64,000 nucleotides of DNA, taken from contig NZ_JACIFP010000001.1 in the NCBI RefSeq assembly GCF_014197435.1, positions 2,976,001-3,040,000 on the forward strand. Direction: 5' to 3'. Numbering within the stretch: position 1 is the first letter of the stretch; each line of letters begins with the position of its first letter. This document shows, in pieces, positions 44,126-52,058 of this stretch. This DNA is from Gordonia humi. Lineage in GTDB: Bacteria > Actinomycetota > Actinomycetes > Mycobacteriales > Mycobacteriaceae. Below the pieces are notes generated by a model. That model saw only the letters and a list, made by a program, of their open reading frames with translations, was not told the origin of the DNA and searched no databases. Both the position numbers and the translations under genes were made by a program.

Positions 44126-45794
44126 ACCTCGATCCACCGATGAGTCGGGGTGTTCAGCGGGTGTCCTGACGCAGAGATGCCCCTCTGACCGGGAAGAATA
44201 GAGCTTGTCTAAGGTCCTATTCGCCCAGCCAGAGAGGCATCTCGTAGATGCAATTCAAGCACGCTCCCGCCGCGGTGTCGGCAGTGTTCGATGACCCGAA
44301 TGTCGTGTCGGCGGTCGGCCTGGTCCCGATGCTGCGACTCGCGCGGGCCGCGGGGCTCGTTTCGCTGTCGCAGGCCCGGTTGACGGTGCCGACGGACAAG
44401 GGCTCCAACGCCGGCGGCAAGGTGATGGCGTTGGTGGCGGGGATGCTCGCCGGGGCGGACTCGATCGACGACATGAACCTGCTCCGCCACGGCGGAATGG
44501 GCCGGTTGTTCGCGAGGACCTACGCGCCGTCGACGCTGGGATCGTTCCTGCGCGCGTTCACCTTCGGACATGTCCGCCAACTCGACGCCATCGCCTCCCG
44601 GGTGCTTCAGAGCCTCGTTTCGACGGCGCCGCTGCTGCACGCGCACGGCGATGAGCAGGTGATGGTGGATCTGGACGACACCATCATCGAAGTCCACGGG
44701 TATCAGAAGCAGGGCGCCTCGTTCGGGTACTCCGGCGTCCGCGGCCTGAACGCACTCCTCGCCACGGCATCGACGACCTCGTCGGCGCCGGTGATCCTCG
44801 CCCAGCGGTTGCGGCAGGGCAAGATCGGGTCCCCGAAAGGCGCCGCGCGGATCGTCGGCGACGCCCTCGCCACCCTCCGCCGCTCGAACCCCGGCAGCGG
44901 TGCCAGGCCGTTGCTGCGCGCGGACTCCGCGTTCTACGGCCACGCCACCATCGGCACCGCGATCAGCGCTGGCGCGGACGTGTCGGTCACGGTGCGGATG
45001 GATCCGGCGGTGAAAGCCGCGATCGCTACCATCCCCGATGACGCATGGGAGATGATCGAGTACACCGACGCGATCCGTGACGAGACCACCGGGCAACTGA
45101 TCTCGAAGGCCGAGGTCGCCGAGATCCCGTTCACTGCGTTCCGCTCGAGGAAGAAGGCGGAGCAAATCGCGGGGCGGCTCGTGGTGCGCCGGATCCCTGA
45201 CCTGAACCCGAACAAGGTGGAGCAGCCGACACTGTTCGACACCTGGCGGCACCACGCGTTCTTCACCACCACCGACAAGAACGTCACGGACACCGTTGCC
45301 GCGGACAAGACCCACCGCGGCCACGCGATCATCGAGCAAGTCCACGCCGACCTGAAGAACGGGCCACTCGCGCACCTGCCCTCCGGGGTGTTCACCGCGA
45401 ACAGCGCCTGGCTCGTCCTCGCCGTGATCACGTTCAACCTCACCCGCACGGCCGGGGTCATCGCCGACCGCGCCGGACGACTCGCGAGAGCCACGACCGC
45501 GACCATCCGCCGCACCCTCATCCACATTCCCGCACGCCTGGCACGCTCCGCGCGCCGGGTCACGTTGCACCTGCCCGAGGCCTGGCCCTGGCAGACCGCC
45601 TTCGCACGACTGTTCGCAGTCACGCACGCACCACCACCGGCAACGGCCAGCTGACCACCGCCGCAACCCGCGGCACGACCGAGACCCAGTGGACGACCGG
45701 GATGCGACGCCCGGAACCCAGCCCTGCCCCCGCTACCTCACCAGGCGGCGATCACACCGACCCCGCCCACCCAGGACTCATCGGTGGATCGAGG
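44126..45794 (+). mobile_element. IS1380-family insertion sequence, complete
   Basis: Terminal inverted repeats of 20 bases: CCTCGATCCACCGATGAGTC at 44127-44146 and its exact complement at 45775-45794. CTAA flanks both sides (44122-44125 and 45795-45798), a likely 4-bp target duplication with one extra base at the left end. One full-length transposase gene lies inside. The element landed between the tRNA-Val terminator and the gene at 45868, and may have separated that gene from its promoter. Confidence 0.85.
44248..45654 (+). CDS. IS1380-family transposase
   Basis: A 468-residue DDE transposase, intact. Candidate catalytic residues are Asp in VMVDLDDTIIEVHG (about residue 135), Asp in LLRADSAFYGH (about 230) and Glu in HAIIEQVHADLKNGPLAH (about 365), the usual IS1380 spacing. 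It begins MQFKHAPAAVSAVFDDPNVV, a typical start for this family. The basic, alanine-rich C-terminus is also usual. No frameshift or stop is visible, so the element could still be mobile. Confidence 0.95.
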   Translation: MQFKHAPAAVSAVFDDPNVVSAVGLVPMLRLARAAGLVSLSQARLTVPTDKGSNAGGKVMALVAGMLAGADSIDDMNLLRHGGMGRLFARTYAPSTLGSFLRAFTFGHVRQLDAIASRVLQSLVSTAPLLHAHGDEQVMVDLDDTIIEVHGYQKQGASFGYSGVRGLNALLATASTTSSAPVILAQRLRQGKIGSPKGAARIVGDALATLRRSNPGSGARPLLRADSAFYGHATIGTAISAGADVSVTVRMDPAVKAAIATIPDDAWEMIEYTDAIRDETTGQLISKAEVAEIPFTAFRSRKKAEQIAGRLVVRRIPDLNPNKVEQPTLFDTWRHHAFFTTTDKNVTDTVAADKTHRGHAIIEQVHADLKNGPLAHLPSGVFTANSAWLVLAVITFNLTRTAGVIADRAGRLARATTATIRRTLIHIPARLARSARRVTLHLPEAWPWQTAFARLFAVTHAPPPATAS

Positions 45795-45867
45795 CTAAGC
45801 AGCCCGTGTTCAAGACCGCCGCTGCGAGGATCCATCGGAGACACGGCCGAGACGAGCGGAGCATGCG

Positions 45868-46347
45868 ATGACCGGTCTCGCACTGGTGCTGAGTGAGCTC
45901 CACCGGGGAGAACGAGGACTCTCGCTCGATCTCGACGGGGTCAGCCGCCGTCACGACGGCGACTACGAAGTCCACTACACGGCTCGTGAACTCGCTCGAT
46001 GGTCGCGTCGTCACACCCAGGCGATCATCGATACCGCGACCGAGTCCGGTGTGCGCCTCGAACCGATGCCGCTCACCCGCACCGACGACGACTTCGGCAG
46101 AACGATCGACCGTACGGGGCCGAACGTCGATGACGCGTTGACAATCCTGGACGACCTGCGGCGCTTGCATCTGAAGGCGACAGGCGTCGCCGTCGACTGG
46201 TTGATGCTCGCACAGGGTGCTCAAGCCTCGCGGCATGGCGGGACCTTCGTCCGATTGGCGACACGTTGTCGACCTGACACGCTACGTCAACTCGATTGGA
46301 CACTGGCCATGTTGAAGGCGCTGTCACCACAGGCGCTGTCCGGCTGA
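45868..46347 (+). CDS. Hypothetical protein at the head of the stress island
   Basis: A 159-residue soluble protein that I do not recognise. It has a strand-rich first half (DGDYEVHYTARELARWSRRH) and a helical second half containing VDDALTILDDLRRLHLKATG. The C-terminal part, with DTLRQLDWTLAMLKALSPQ, looks like a helical bundle. No membrane helix or signal. The IS1380 end is 73 bases upstream, so its natural promoter may be lost. It is followed by the SDR gene on the same strand. Confidence 0.55.
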   Translation: MTGLALVLSELHRGERGLSLDLDGVSRRHDGDYEVHYTARELARWSRRHTQAIIDTATESGVRLEPMPLTRTDDDFGRTIDRTGPNVDDALTILDDLRRLHLKATGVAVDWLMLAQGAQASRHGGTFVRLATRCRPDTLRQLDWTLAMLKALSPQALSG

Positions 46348-46383
46348 CGTTCGTCTCCGCGGCCGATCTGCAGACCGCAGAAC

Positions 46384-46409
46384 GTTTGACACCGTGCGGC
46401 GCGGGGCAC
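46384..46409 (+). promoter_or_regulatory. SigF-like promoter before the SDR gene
   Basis: GTTT (46384-46387), 16-base spacer, GGGCAC (46404-46409), 9 bases before ATG 46419. It resembles the GTTT-N15-17-GGGTAT consensus of SigF/SigB; the -10 is imperfect and the leader would be nearly absent. Confidence 0.4.
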
Positions 46410-46418
46410 TCGGCATAC

Positions 46419-47276
46419 ATGTCTACCGAGAAGAACCCTAACGATCCCACGATCGACTATCCGGGCGAGACGTCCGAGATGAGTGACCAGCCACGGGACA
46501 CCATGCGTGACTACGTCGGTCGAGGACTGTTGGAAGGACGATGCGCCTTGGTCACCGGAGGCGACTCTGGGATCGGGCGAGCGGTTGCGATCGCCTTCGC
46601 GAAGGAAGGCGCAGATGTCGCGATAGCGTACCTCTCCGAGGAGGAGGACGCCCGGCGGACCACCGATCTCGTACGTGATCAGGGTCGGCGGGCGGCGGCG
46701 TATCGGGCCGACCTGGCGGACCGTTCCGCATGCGTCGACGTCGTCGAACGGACCGTCGGCGACCTGGGCGGTCTCGACATCCTCGTCAACAACGTCGCGT
46801 ATCAGGCGCCGGTGGACGATCTGTCCGAACTAACGGATGAACAGTGGTCGCGGACCTTCGCCGTCAATATCGACAGCTGTTTTCACACGACGCGAGCCGC
46901 ACTCGACCATCTCACGCCCGGTGGCACGATCATCAACACCGGCTCGGTCAACGGGCTGCGTGGAAACAAGACGTTGATCGACTATTCGGCGACGAAGGGC
47001 GCGGTACACGCCTTCACCATGTCGCTGGCACAGGCGTTGATGGACCGCAGGATCCGTGTCAACTGTGTCGCCCCCGGACCGGTCTGGACCCCGCTGATAC
47101 CGGCGACGCTGCCGGCAGACGAGGTGAAGGACTTCGGCGAGCAGGCCCCGATGGGACGGGCGGCTCAGCCCGACGAGATCGCGCCGTCGTACGTGTTCTT
47201 CGCCGCACCGCAGCTGTCCTCGTACTACACCGGCGAGGTGCTCGCACCGATCGGCGGGGAGACGCACCCGGGGTGA
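46419..47276 (+). CDS. SDR-family oxidoreductase (general stress type)
   Basis: A 285-residue short-chain dehydrogenase/reductase. A 40-residue head with DPTIDYPGETSEM is typical of the general-stress SDR subgroup (Bacillus YhdF/YdaD-like). The cofactor loop is VTGGDSGIGRAVAIAFAKEG, with NNVAYQAP and the catalytic YSATKGA motif (about residue 195), plus the Ser in INTGSVNG. Substrate unknown. ATG 46419 is preferred since the longer frame adds nothing family-like. It is followed by the ChaB gene after 41 bases. Confidence 0.88.
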   Translation: MSTEKNPNDPTIDYPGETSEMSDQPRDTMRDYVGRGLLEGRCALVTGGDSGIGRAVAIAFAKEGADVAIAYLSEEEDARRTTDLVRDQGRRAAAYRADLADRSACVDVVERTVGDLGGLDILVNNVAYQAPVDDLSELTDEQWSRTFAVNIDSCFHTTRAALDHLTPGGTIINTGSVNGLRGNKTLIDYSATKGAVHAFTMSLAQALMDRRIRVNCVAPGPVWTPLIPATLPADEVKDFGEQAPMGRAAQPDEIAPSYVFFAAPQLSSYYTGEVLAPIGGETHPG

Positions 47277-47317
47277 GAAACAGAATTCGAACGTCCACAC
47301 AACGAGAAGGAGTTCAC

Positions 47318-47743
47318 ATGCCGAAGACAGACCAGGAAGGCCGTCCGGTGAAGAGCGAGCTGCCGGCGACGGTGGCCCGATCATCGAAGAAGGCACAGCG
47401 TACGTTCGCCGAGGCACACGACAGTGCGCTCAAGGAGTACGGATCGGAAGAGTCCGCGCACCGCGTGGCCTACAGTGCGCTGAAGCACTCGTACGAGCGA
47501 GTGGGAGATCGATGGGTGGCCAAAGACGAACGAGGTCCCTCCGATGAGCGCGACCGCAGCGGCGGACCTGACGCCTCCGGAACGAGCCACGGGGGAGTCG
47601 ACGCTGAGGCGAGCAAGGCACACCTGATGGACATCGCCCGGGACCTCGACATCAGAGGGCGTTCGACTATGCGGAAGGCCGAACTCGTCGATGCGATCGA
47701 GCACGCGAACGCCAAGGCAGCGCGCTCGTCGAATCGGTCGTGA
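47318..47743 (+). CDS. ChaB-domain protein with C-terminal Rho_N/SAP-like domain
   Basis: A 141-residue protein. Residues 1-70 form a ChaB domain (ELPATVARSSKKAQRTFAEA, then HDSALKEYG and AYSALKHSYERVGDRWV). An acidic linker leads to a C-terminal Rho_N-like helical motif, LMDIARDLDIRGRSTMRKAE and LVDAIEHAN, which usually binds nucleic acid. ChaB proteins were first named in cation transport but act in general stress in actinobacteria as far as known. GAGAAGGAG precedes ATG 47318. Likely co-transcribed with the SDR gene. Confidence 0.88.
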   Translation: MPKTDQEGRPVKSELPATVARSSKKAQRTFAEAHDSALKEYGSEESAHRVAYSALKHSYERVGDRWVAKDERGPSDERDRSGGPDASGTSHGGVDAEASKAHLMDIARDLDIRGRSTMRKAELVDAIEHANAKAARSSNRS

Positions 47744-47931
47744 GAATCGCCGAAGTCCTTTCCCCACGTCCTGGGAAGCGGTAGTGTCGAGGTCACTCGG
47801 TTCAACCAACAGCCGAGTTCCGTGGCCCTGAGACGCACTGCGTCCGGGCATTCGCATCATCACCGCACAGTGGGCGTTCGCCGTGTGCGTTCACGCTCCT
47901 ATGCGGTCGACGGTAGAAGGAGCTCTGGGAA

Positions 47932-48690
47932 ATGAAGGACAACGAGTACGAACATGTGACACAACTCCTCGGGGAGCGAGCAGCTCTGCCCGACGACGAT
48001 CCGAGGAGGGCTCGTCTTCGCGACGAAGCAGTGCTGGAAAGCCTTCCGCTCGCTCAGCACATCGCACGACGTTTCAGCGGTCGTGGCGAGAACCACGACG
48101 ATCTGCTGCAAGTGGCCCGACTGGGCCTGGTTCATGCATGCGACAGGTTCCAGCCGGCGCGCGGCTCCGACTTCCTGTCGTTCGCGGTGCCCACAGTGAT
48201 GGGCGAGGTCCGACGCCATTTCCGTGACCGAACCACGATGCTCCGGGCACCACGTCGCACGAAGGAGATGTCGCTTCGGGTCGCCGACACCGAAGGTCGC
48301 TTGACGCATCGTCTGCGGCGTTCGCCCACACGCGCGGAACTGGCCGTCGAACTGCAGACAGATGTCACTGAGATCGACGAAGCGCGGCGGGCCGCGGCCG
48401 CATCGGTGACCGTTTCGTTGGATCGTCCGGTGAGCGGCACCGACGATCGGTCGACGGTTGACCTGTTCGGGGCGGTTGATCCGAGTTACGACGTCGTCGA
48501 CGACACACAGGCGCTCAGACCCGCGCTAGCGCGGTTGCGTCCACGCGAACGCAGGATCCTCGGCCTCCGCTTCTACGAAGACCTCTCGCAGAGCGCGATC
48601 GCGCGGCGTACCGGTCTGTCGCAGATGCACGTGTCCCGGCTGCTCCGGCAATCGATCGCGGAGCTGCGACACGAGCTGTTGCCGTCGTGA
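47932..48690 (+). CDS. sigF: SigF/SigB-type alternative sigma factor
   Basis: A 252-residue group 3 sigma factor without region 1. Region 2 runs from LPLAQHIARRFSGRGENHDDLLQV to AVPTVMGEVRRHFRDRT, region 3 includes RLTHRLRRSPTRAELAVEL, and region 4 ends with QSAIARRTGLSQMHVSRLLR. This matches the SigB/SigF/SigG family of general-stress sigma factors that recognise GTTT...GGGTAT promoters. No anti-sigma (RsbW/UsfX) or antagonist gene lies beside it, unlike the usual sigF operon, so its control must be elsewhere. Several promoters of the matching type are found in the next 10 kb. AGAAGGAG precedes ATG 47932. Confidence 0.9.
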   Translation: MKDNEYEHVTQLLGERAALPDDDPRRARLRDEAVLESLPLAQHIARRFSGRGENHDDLLQVARLGLVHACDRFQPARGSDFLSFAVPTVMGEVRRHFRDRTTMLRAPRRTKEMSLRVADTEGRLTHRLRRSPTRAELAVELQTDVTEIDEARRAAAASVTVSLDRPVSGTDDRSTVDLFGAVDPSYDVVDDTQALRPALARLRPRERRILGLRFYEDLSQSAIARRTGLSQMHVSRLLRQSIAELRHELLPS

Positions 48691-48818
48691 GTGCACGAGT
48701 GCCGGGCGTCGTCTCGGGTCAGTCGATCCGGACTGTCGGCCACCGATCCGCCCCCACGACGATGTCGTCGGTCGCGGCCTCAGGCCCCGCCACCGGGTGA
48801 AGGACCACCTGTCGAGAT

Positions 48819-48851
48819 GACTGCCGACCGGACTGCTTCCGGTCGGCAGTC
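48819..48851. terminator. Bidirectional terminator between sigF and dps
   Basis: A perfect 14-bp stem (48819-48832 with 48838-48851) with a five-base loop, between two convergent genes. Confidence 0.8.
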
Positions 48852-48868
48852 GTCGTCGACAGACAGGG

Positions 48869-49405
48869 TCAGCGAGCCGCTGATGCGGCTCCGGTCTCGG
48901 TGGTCTCCGACGCGTGCGGGACGGCGCCTCGCGGACTCTCGAGATGAGCGCGCAGGAACCACTGAAACTGTTCGAGTTCGCCGGTCTGACCGATGAGAAG
49001 GTCCTCGGAGACGGGGTCCGTCTCGGAGGCCAGGTCGATCGCGGTCCGGTGAGAGGCGATCACGCCGTCGTACACCAGGTCGAGAGCGGCGAGATGCGCG
49101 TCGACGGTGTCGCGCCCCAGACTGTAGTCGTCCCAGGTCCGATCGCGTTCGATCGCAGTGGGCGTACCAGACGGCGAGCCGCCGAGCGTGGCGATGCGCT
49201 CGGCGATCACATCGGCGAAACGGCGCACCGTCTCGACTTGGGGGTCGATCATCTCATGAACTCCGATGAAGTTGGGGCCCACCACATTCCAGTGCACGTG
49301 CTTGAGTGTCAGATGCAGATCGTTCAATGCACTGAGGCGGGTCTGCAACACCTCGATCAATCGGTCGGCGTTCTGCTGTTCGGCGGGCGTTCGATGTGTC
49401 GGCAT
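48869..49405 (-). CDS. dps: Dps-family DNA-binding ferritin
   Basis: A 178-residue Dps/miniferritin that stores iron, consumes peroxide and may coat DNA. The ferroxidase residues are in LKHVHWNVVGPNFIGVHEMID (His, Asp/Glu; about residues 38-58), with WDDYSLGRDTVDAHLAALD and the helix FQWFLRAHLE to the C-terminus. ATG 49405 follows an AGGAG site; a longer frame adds an arginine-rich head that overlaps the previous gene. It is the last gene of a leftward stress operon, 10 bases after the DJ-1/PfpI gene. Confidence 0.93.
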   Translation of the reverse strand: MPTHRTPAEQQNADRLIEVLQTRLSALNDLHLTLKHVHWNVVGPNFIGVHEMIDPQVETVRRFADVIAERIATLGGSPSGTPTAIERDRTWDDYSLGRDTVDAHLAALDLVYDGVIASHRTAIDLASETDPVSEDLLIGQTGELEQFQWFLRAHLESPRGAVPHASETTETGAASAAR

Positions 49406-49415
49406 GTGTCGTCTC

Positions 49416-50213
49416 CTAGGGGTTTCGGCGCGCGTCCGCAGACTGCGCGATCGTGTCGATGACGGTGCTGCAGAAGTACTCGAGGTCATCGGGCCCTCGA
49501 CTGGTCACCAAGATGTTGGGGCCGATGTCGCACGTCACGACCGGCTGATCGACCCAGGATGCGCCCGCGTTGGCGAGATCGGTGCGCAGGCTGGGCCATG
49601 ACGTGAGCCGTCGGCCTCGAACCACGTCCGCATCGATGAGAGTCCACGGAGCGTGGCACACCGCGGCGACCGGGATGCCGGCGGCGAAGAAGTCGTTCAC
49701 CAGCCCGACGACGTCGTTCCGGGTACGCAGATAGTCGGGATTGGCCACGCCTCCCGGAAGCACCAGCGCATCGAACTCCTCGGCGGAGACCTCGGTGGCG
49801 AGGTGATCGACCGGGTACGTGTTCGCCCGGTCGAGATGATTGAACGTCTGGACGACACCCGAGACGGTCGAGATCAGAGCGGGAGCTCCGCCCGCTTCTC
49901 GAACTGCGGTCCATGGCTCGACCAGTTCCGCGTCTTCTGTGCCCTCCGGCGCGACGATGAACGCGACCGAGGCTCCGCTGAGACGACCGGGAGTCGCGAC
50001 CTGTCGTCGCAGGGTCTCACCGGAGTCCGGGTCGTCGGCGAGTCCGGACGTGCTCACATTCGTCAGACCAGCGGGGTCCGTGCGCAATGTCACGTCACCG
50101 GTGTCGGTGTCCACCCTCGCTGTGAGCGGTGCGGCTCGGATGTGGCCGTCGGCGAACCGAACGGTCATTCCCGCACGGTCGATCGTGATGTCGGTCGAAT
50201 CGATGTGTGCCAC
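49416..50213 (-). CDS. DJ-1/PfpI-family protein with N-terminal extension
   Basis: A 265-residue protein. Residues about 75-260 form a DJ-1/PfpI domain: VAFIVAPEGTEDAELVEPW, FDALVLPGGVANPDYLRT, the nucleophile elbow AAVCHAPWTLIDADVVRGR (Cys, His) and GASWVDQPVVTCDIGPNILVT-like closing strands. Such proteins act as chaperones, proteases or deglycases in stress. The first 75 residues, with TVRFADGHIRAAPL and GDVTLRTDPAG repeats of beta type, are not part of the usual domain and I do not recognise them. GTG 50213 follows GAGGAGG. In a leftward stress operon. Confidence 0.88.
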   Translation of the reverse strand: MAHIDSTDITIDRAGMTVRFADGHIRAAPLTARVDTDTGDVTLRTDPAGLTNVSTSGLADDPDSGETLRRQVATPGRLSGASVAFIVAPEGTEDAELVEPWTAVREAGGAPALISTVSGVVQTFNHLDRANTYPVDHLATEVSAEEFDALVLPGGVANPDYLRTRNDVVGLVNDFFAAGIPVAAVCHAPWTLIDADVVRGRRLTSWPSLRTDLANAGASWVDQPVVTCDIGPNILVTSRGPDDLEYFCSTVIDTIAQSADARRNP

Positions 50214-50244
50214 ATGGCCTCCTCAGAGTCGTGTCGTTCACGGA

Positions 50245-50616
50245 TCAGTCGGAGCCCGGACGCCCGTGAAACTTCTGCTCGTAGTCGAGAGCTTCCTCCC
50301 GGGTGATCTCGGGGATCAATGGATCGTGCTGCGCTCGGTCGTGTGCGGGATGACGTACCAGCGCCACTCGAACCGCTGCGATACAAGAGATTCCAACGAC
50401 GCCGCACACGGCTGTCGCAACGATCCACGGCGTCGCCGTAGTGTCGCCGCCGGCCGTGGTGAGCGCGACCGCCAAGAAGGCCAACGCCGCGAGGACGAGT
50501 CCGTAACCGATCAGTCCTACCGCTTTCAGCGGGCGGACGCTGTCTGCCGGCGCATGGGCTGCCACCGGATCGTCCTCGCCGTGGTCGTCGAGACCGGGAG
50601 TGCGATCGGACGTCAT
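50245..50616 (-). CDS. Small two-helix membrane protein of the stress operon
   Basis: A 123-residue protein with an acidic head, two membrane helices (AVGLIGYGLVLAALAFLAVA and TPWIVATAVCGVVGISCIAA), then a cytoplasmic tail LVRHPAHDRAQHDPLIPEIT. I do not recognise the family. Its ATG overlaps the stop of the zinc-protein gene by four bases (ATGA), so the two are coupled; the DJ-1/PfpI gene follows after 31 bases. Confidence 0.7.
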   Translation of the reverse strand: MTSDRTPGLDDHGEDDPVAAHAPADSVRPLKAVGLIGYGLVLAALAFLAVALTTAGGDTTATPWIVATAVCGVVGISCIAAVRVALVRHPAHDRAQHDPLIPEITREEALDYEQKFHGRPGSD

Positions 50617-50879
50617 GACGGATCTCGCGGGACACCGGCGTCGACACGGTCGACGTGTCCGTGATCGCCTATGCGCGCAGCACACGCCGCGCAACAGTAC
50701 ATCCGCCCGTCCGACTGCACGCCGTGGCCGATGACGGTTGTCGAGCAGGTCGCGCATCGGGGAGCGAGTGCCGATATCGCGCACTCGAAGCTGTCATACA
50801 CTCCGTGTTCTTCTCGTTCCTGTACGGAGATCAGCAACGGAGCGTCATAGGAGTTTCCGCATACATCACAGGTCGCCAT
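50613..50879 (-). CDS. Small cysteine-rich zinc protein
   Basis: An 88-residue protein with CDVC (residues 4-7), CATC (about 42-45) and CCAAC (about 62-66) pairs and one more Cys in SFECAIS, enough for two zinc sites. It looks like a treble-clef or rubredoxin-like knuckle protein. GAGGAGA precedes ATG 50879. It is the second gene of the leftward stress operon, between the KGG protein and the membrane protein. No function is known. Confidence 0.75.
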   Translation of the reverse strand: MATCDVCGNSYDAPLLISVQEREEHGVYDSFECAISALAPRCATCSTTVIGHGVQSDGRMYCCAACAARIGDHGHVDRVDAGVPRDPS

Positions 50880-50947
50880 CGGTTCTCCTCTCATTGAGAC
50901 GGCGGCGGGGAGGCGACCGCCGTCGGCGATCCCTCCCCGCTGCGCCG

Positions 50948-51154
50948 TCAGCTGTTGTCGTTGTCGTGGCTGTGTTCGCCACCGCGGACCTTGGCCTCGT
51001 GGGGCTGGTCCTGTGCGCCCTTGCGACCGGCCTCGGCGGGATCGGCGCCCTCGGAGGCACCGAACTGGCCGGGGCTCTGCTCGCCGCCCTTGTGCGCCTG
51101 CTCCTCGGTGTCCGACCGGTTGCCGAACTGTCCAGGATTGTTCGGATCTGCCAT
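50948..51154 (-). CDS. KGG-repeat stress protein
   Basis: A 68-residue very hydrophilic protein with NPGQFGNRSD, HKGGEQSPGQFG and RKGAQDQ repeats, the pattern of the KGG/GsiB-like stress-induced proteins. It is probably intrinsically disordered and may protect against desiccation or osmotic stress. GGAGGAG precedes ATG 51154. It is the first gene of a leftward operon (KGG, zinc protein, membrane protein, DJ-1/PfpI, Dps) with a very good SigF-type promoter 60 bases upstream. Confidence 0.85.
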   Translation of the reverse strand: MADPNNPGQFGNRSDTEEQAHKGGEQSPGQFGASEGADPAEAGRKGAQDQPHEAKVRGGEHSHDNDNS

Positions 51155-51214
51155 ATCGATCTCCTCCTTCTCCTGTGGTGAACGTGTGATGCGTCTGCAC
51201 CCACGCCGCTTCGA

Positions 51215-51239
51215 GTACCCGCGGTCCCGACCGTCAAAC
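51215..51239 (-). promoter_or_regulatory. SigF-type promoter of the KGG-dps operon
   Basis: Minus strand GTTT (51239-51236), 15-base spacer, GGGTAC (51220-51215). This is the best match to the SigF/SigB consensus in the window. Confidence 0.7.
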
Positions 51240-51280
51240 ATCGGCCCGGGCACCTATTCACAGCAGACCGTGATCGTCGC

Positions 51281-51305
51281 GTTTCGTTCCCCGGTGACCG
51301 GGGAA
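51281..51305 (+). promoter_or_regulatory. SigF-like promoter of the 51377 operon
   Basis: GTTT (51281-51284), 15-base spacer, GGGGAA (51300-51305). It lies back to back with the promoter at 51215-51239, 41 bases between them. Confidence 0.5.
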
Positions 51306-51376
51306 CTCCGATGGCGGCCGCTCGGCAGGCAACGCGAGCGACCGCAGATGGAACGACCGAATGGAAGGAGTGCCGC

Positions 51377-51607
51377 ATGTCCGAGACCGGAGACATCACG
51401 GGAACCCGAGACAAGGATTACAACCTCATCTGGTACGTCGAACAGTGCCTGAACAACGCCCTCCGACTGGAGACGTACATCGCCGACGCCGAACGCGTGG
51501 GCGATTCGGCGGCCGTCGACCTGTTCCGCAGAGCCCAAGCGGACAGCCAGAAGGGCGCCGAGATGGGTAAGGAACTGCTCGCGTCGAGAATCGGTGTCGC
51601 GGCCTGA
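51377..51607 (+). CDS. Small helical protein of the stress island
   Basis: A 76-residue, mostly helical, acidic protein: KDYNLIWYVEQCLNNALRLE, then AERVGDSAAVDLFRRAQADS and GAEMGKELLASRI. I recognise it only as a short conserved actinobacterial type without a known role. GGAAGGAG precedes ATG 51377. It is the first gene of the rightward operon (lipoprotein, NRAMP-like transporter, two PRC-barrel proteins) and overlaps the next gene by 14 bases. Confidence 0.75.
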   Translation: MSETGDITGTRDKDYNLIWYVEQCLNNALRLETYIADAERVGDSAAVDLFRRAQADSQKGAEMGKELLASRIGVAA

Positions 51608-52058
51608 CAGGGCAGGGACACCGGTAGGCCTTGCCGCAGCCGTCGTGCTGATCGTCACGGTGTGCGTCGGCTGCGCTCAGGCTCCGGGCGGTGTGGTCGG
51701 CGAACTGGTGACGTCGACAGACACCGCCCGGTCCGGCGTCCTCACCGCTCGAGGAGCGATCTCCCAATGGCAGCGCGGCCGGTTGCCCCGAACGGTGGCG
51801 GCAGTCGCAGTCGACGACGCGCTGTCGACCACCTACGATGCGCTCGGCGTGATCATCGTGTTGGACGTTCCCACCGATGCCGATGAGCGAGCCCGCATCG
51901 ATGTCCAGCAGCACCTGTCGGCGGCGGTCTCCGGTGTCGTTCGAGCACGGAGAGTGCTGCACGGCGACGCCGACTCCGAGGCCGTTCGCGACGCGGCGAA
52001 TGCACTCGACCGCATCGGCGCCGATCTCGACACCACATCCGAACGGCTGACCCGGTGA
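51594..52058 (+). CDS. Small lipoprotein of the stress island
   Basis: A 154-residue exported protein. The signal peptide VGLAAAVVLIVTVCVGCA ends in a lipobox (VCVGC, Cys about residue 27). The mature part is helical and begins TDTARSGVLTARGAISQWQR; it may form a coiled bundle on the outer face of the membrane. No family recognised. GTG 51594 lies within the end of the previous gene, and the stop overlaps the next start by four bases, so it is translationally coupled on both sides. Confidence 0.7.
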   Translation: MSRPDRAGTPVGLAAAVVLIVTVCVGCAQAPGGVVGELVTSTDTARSGVLTARGAISQWQRGRLPRTVAAVAVDDALSTTYDALGVIIVLDVPTDADERARIDVQQHLSAAVSGVVRARRVLHGDADSEAVRDAANALDRIGADLDTTSERLTR

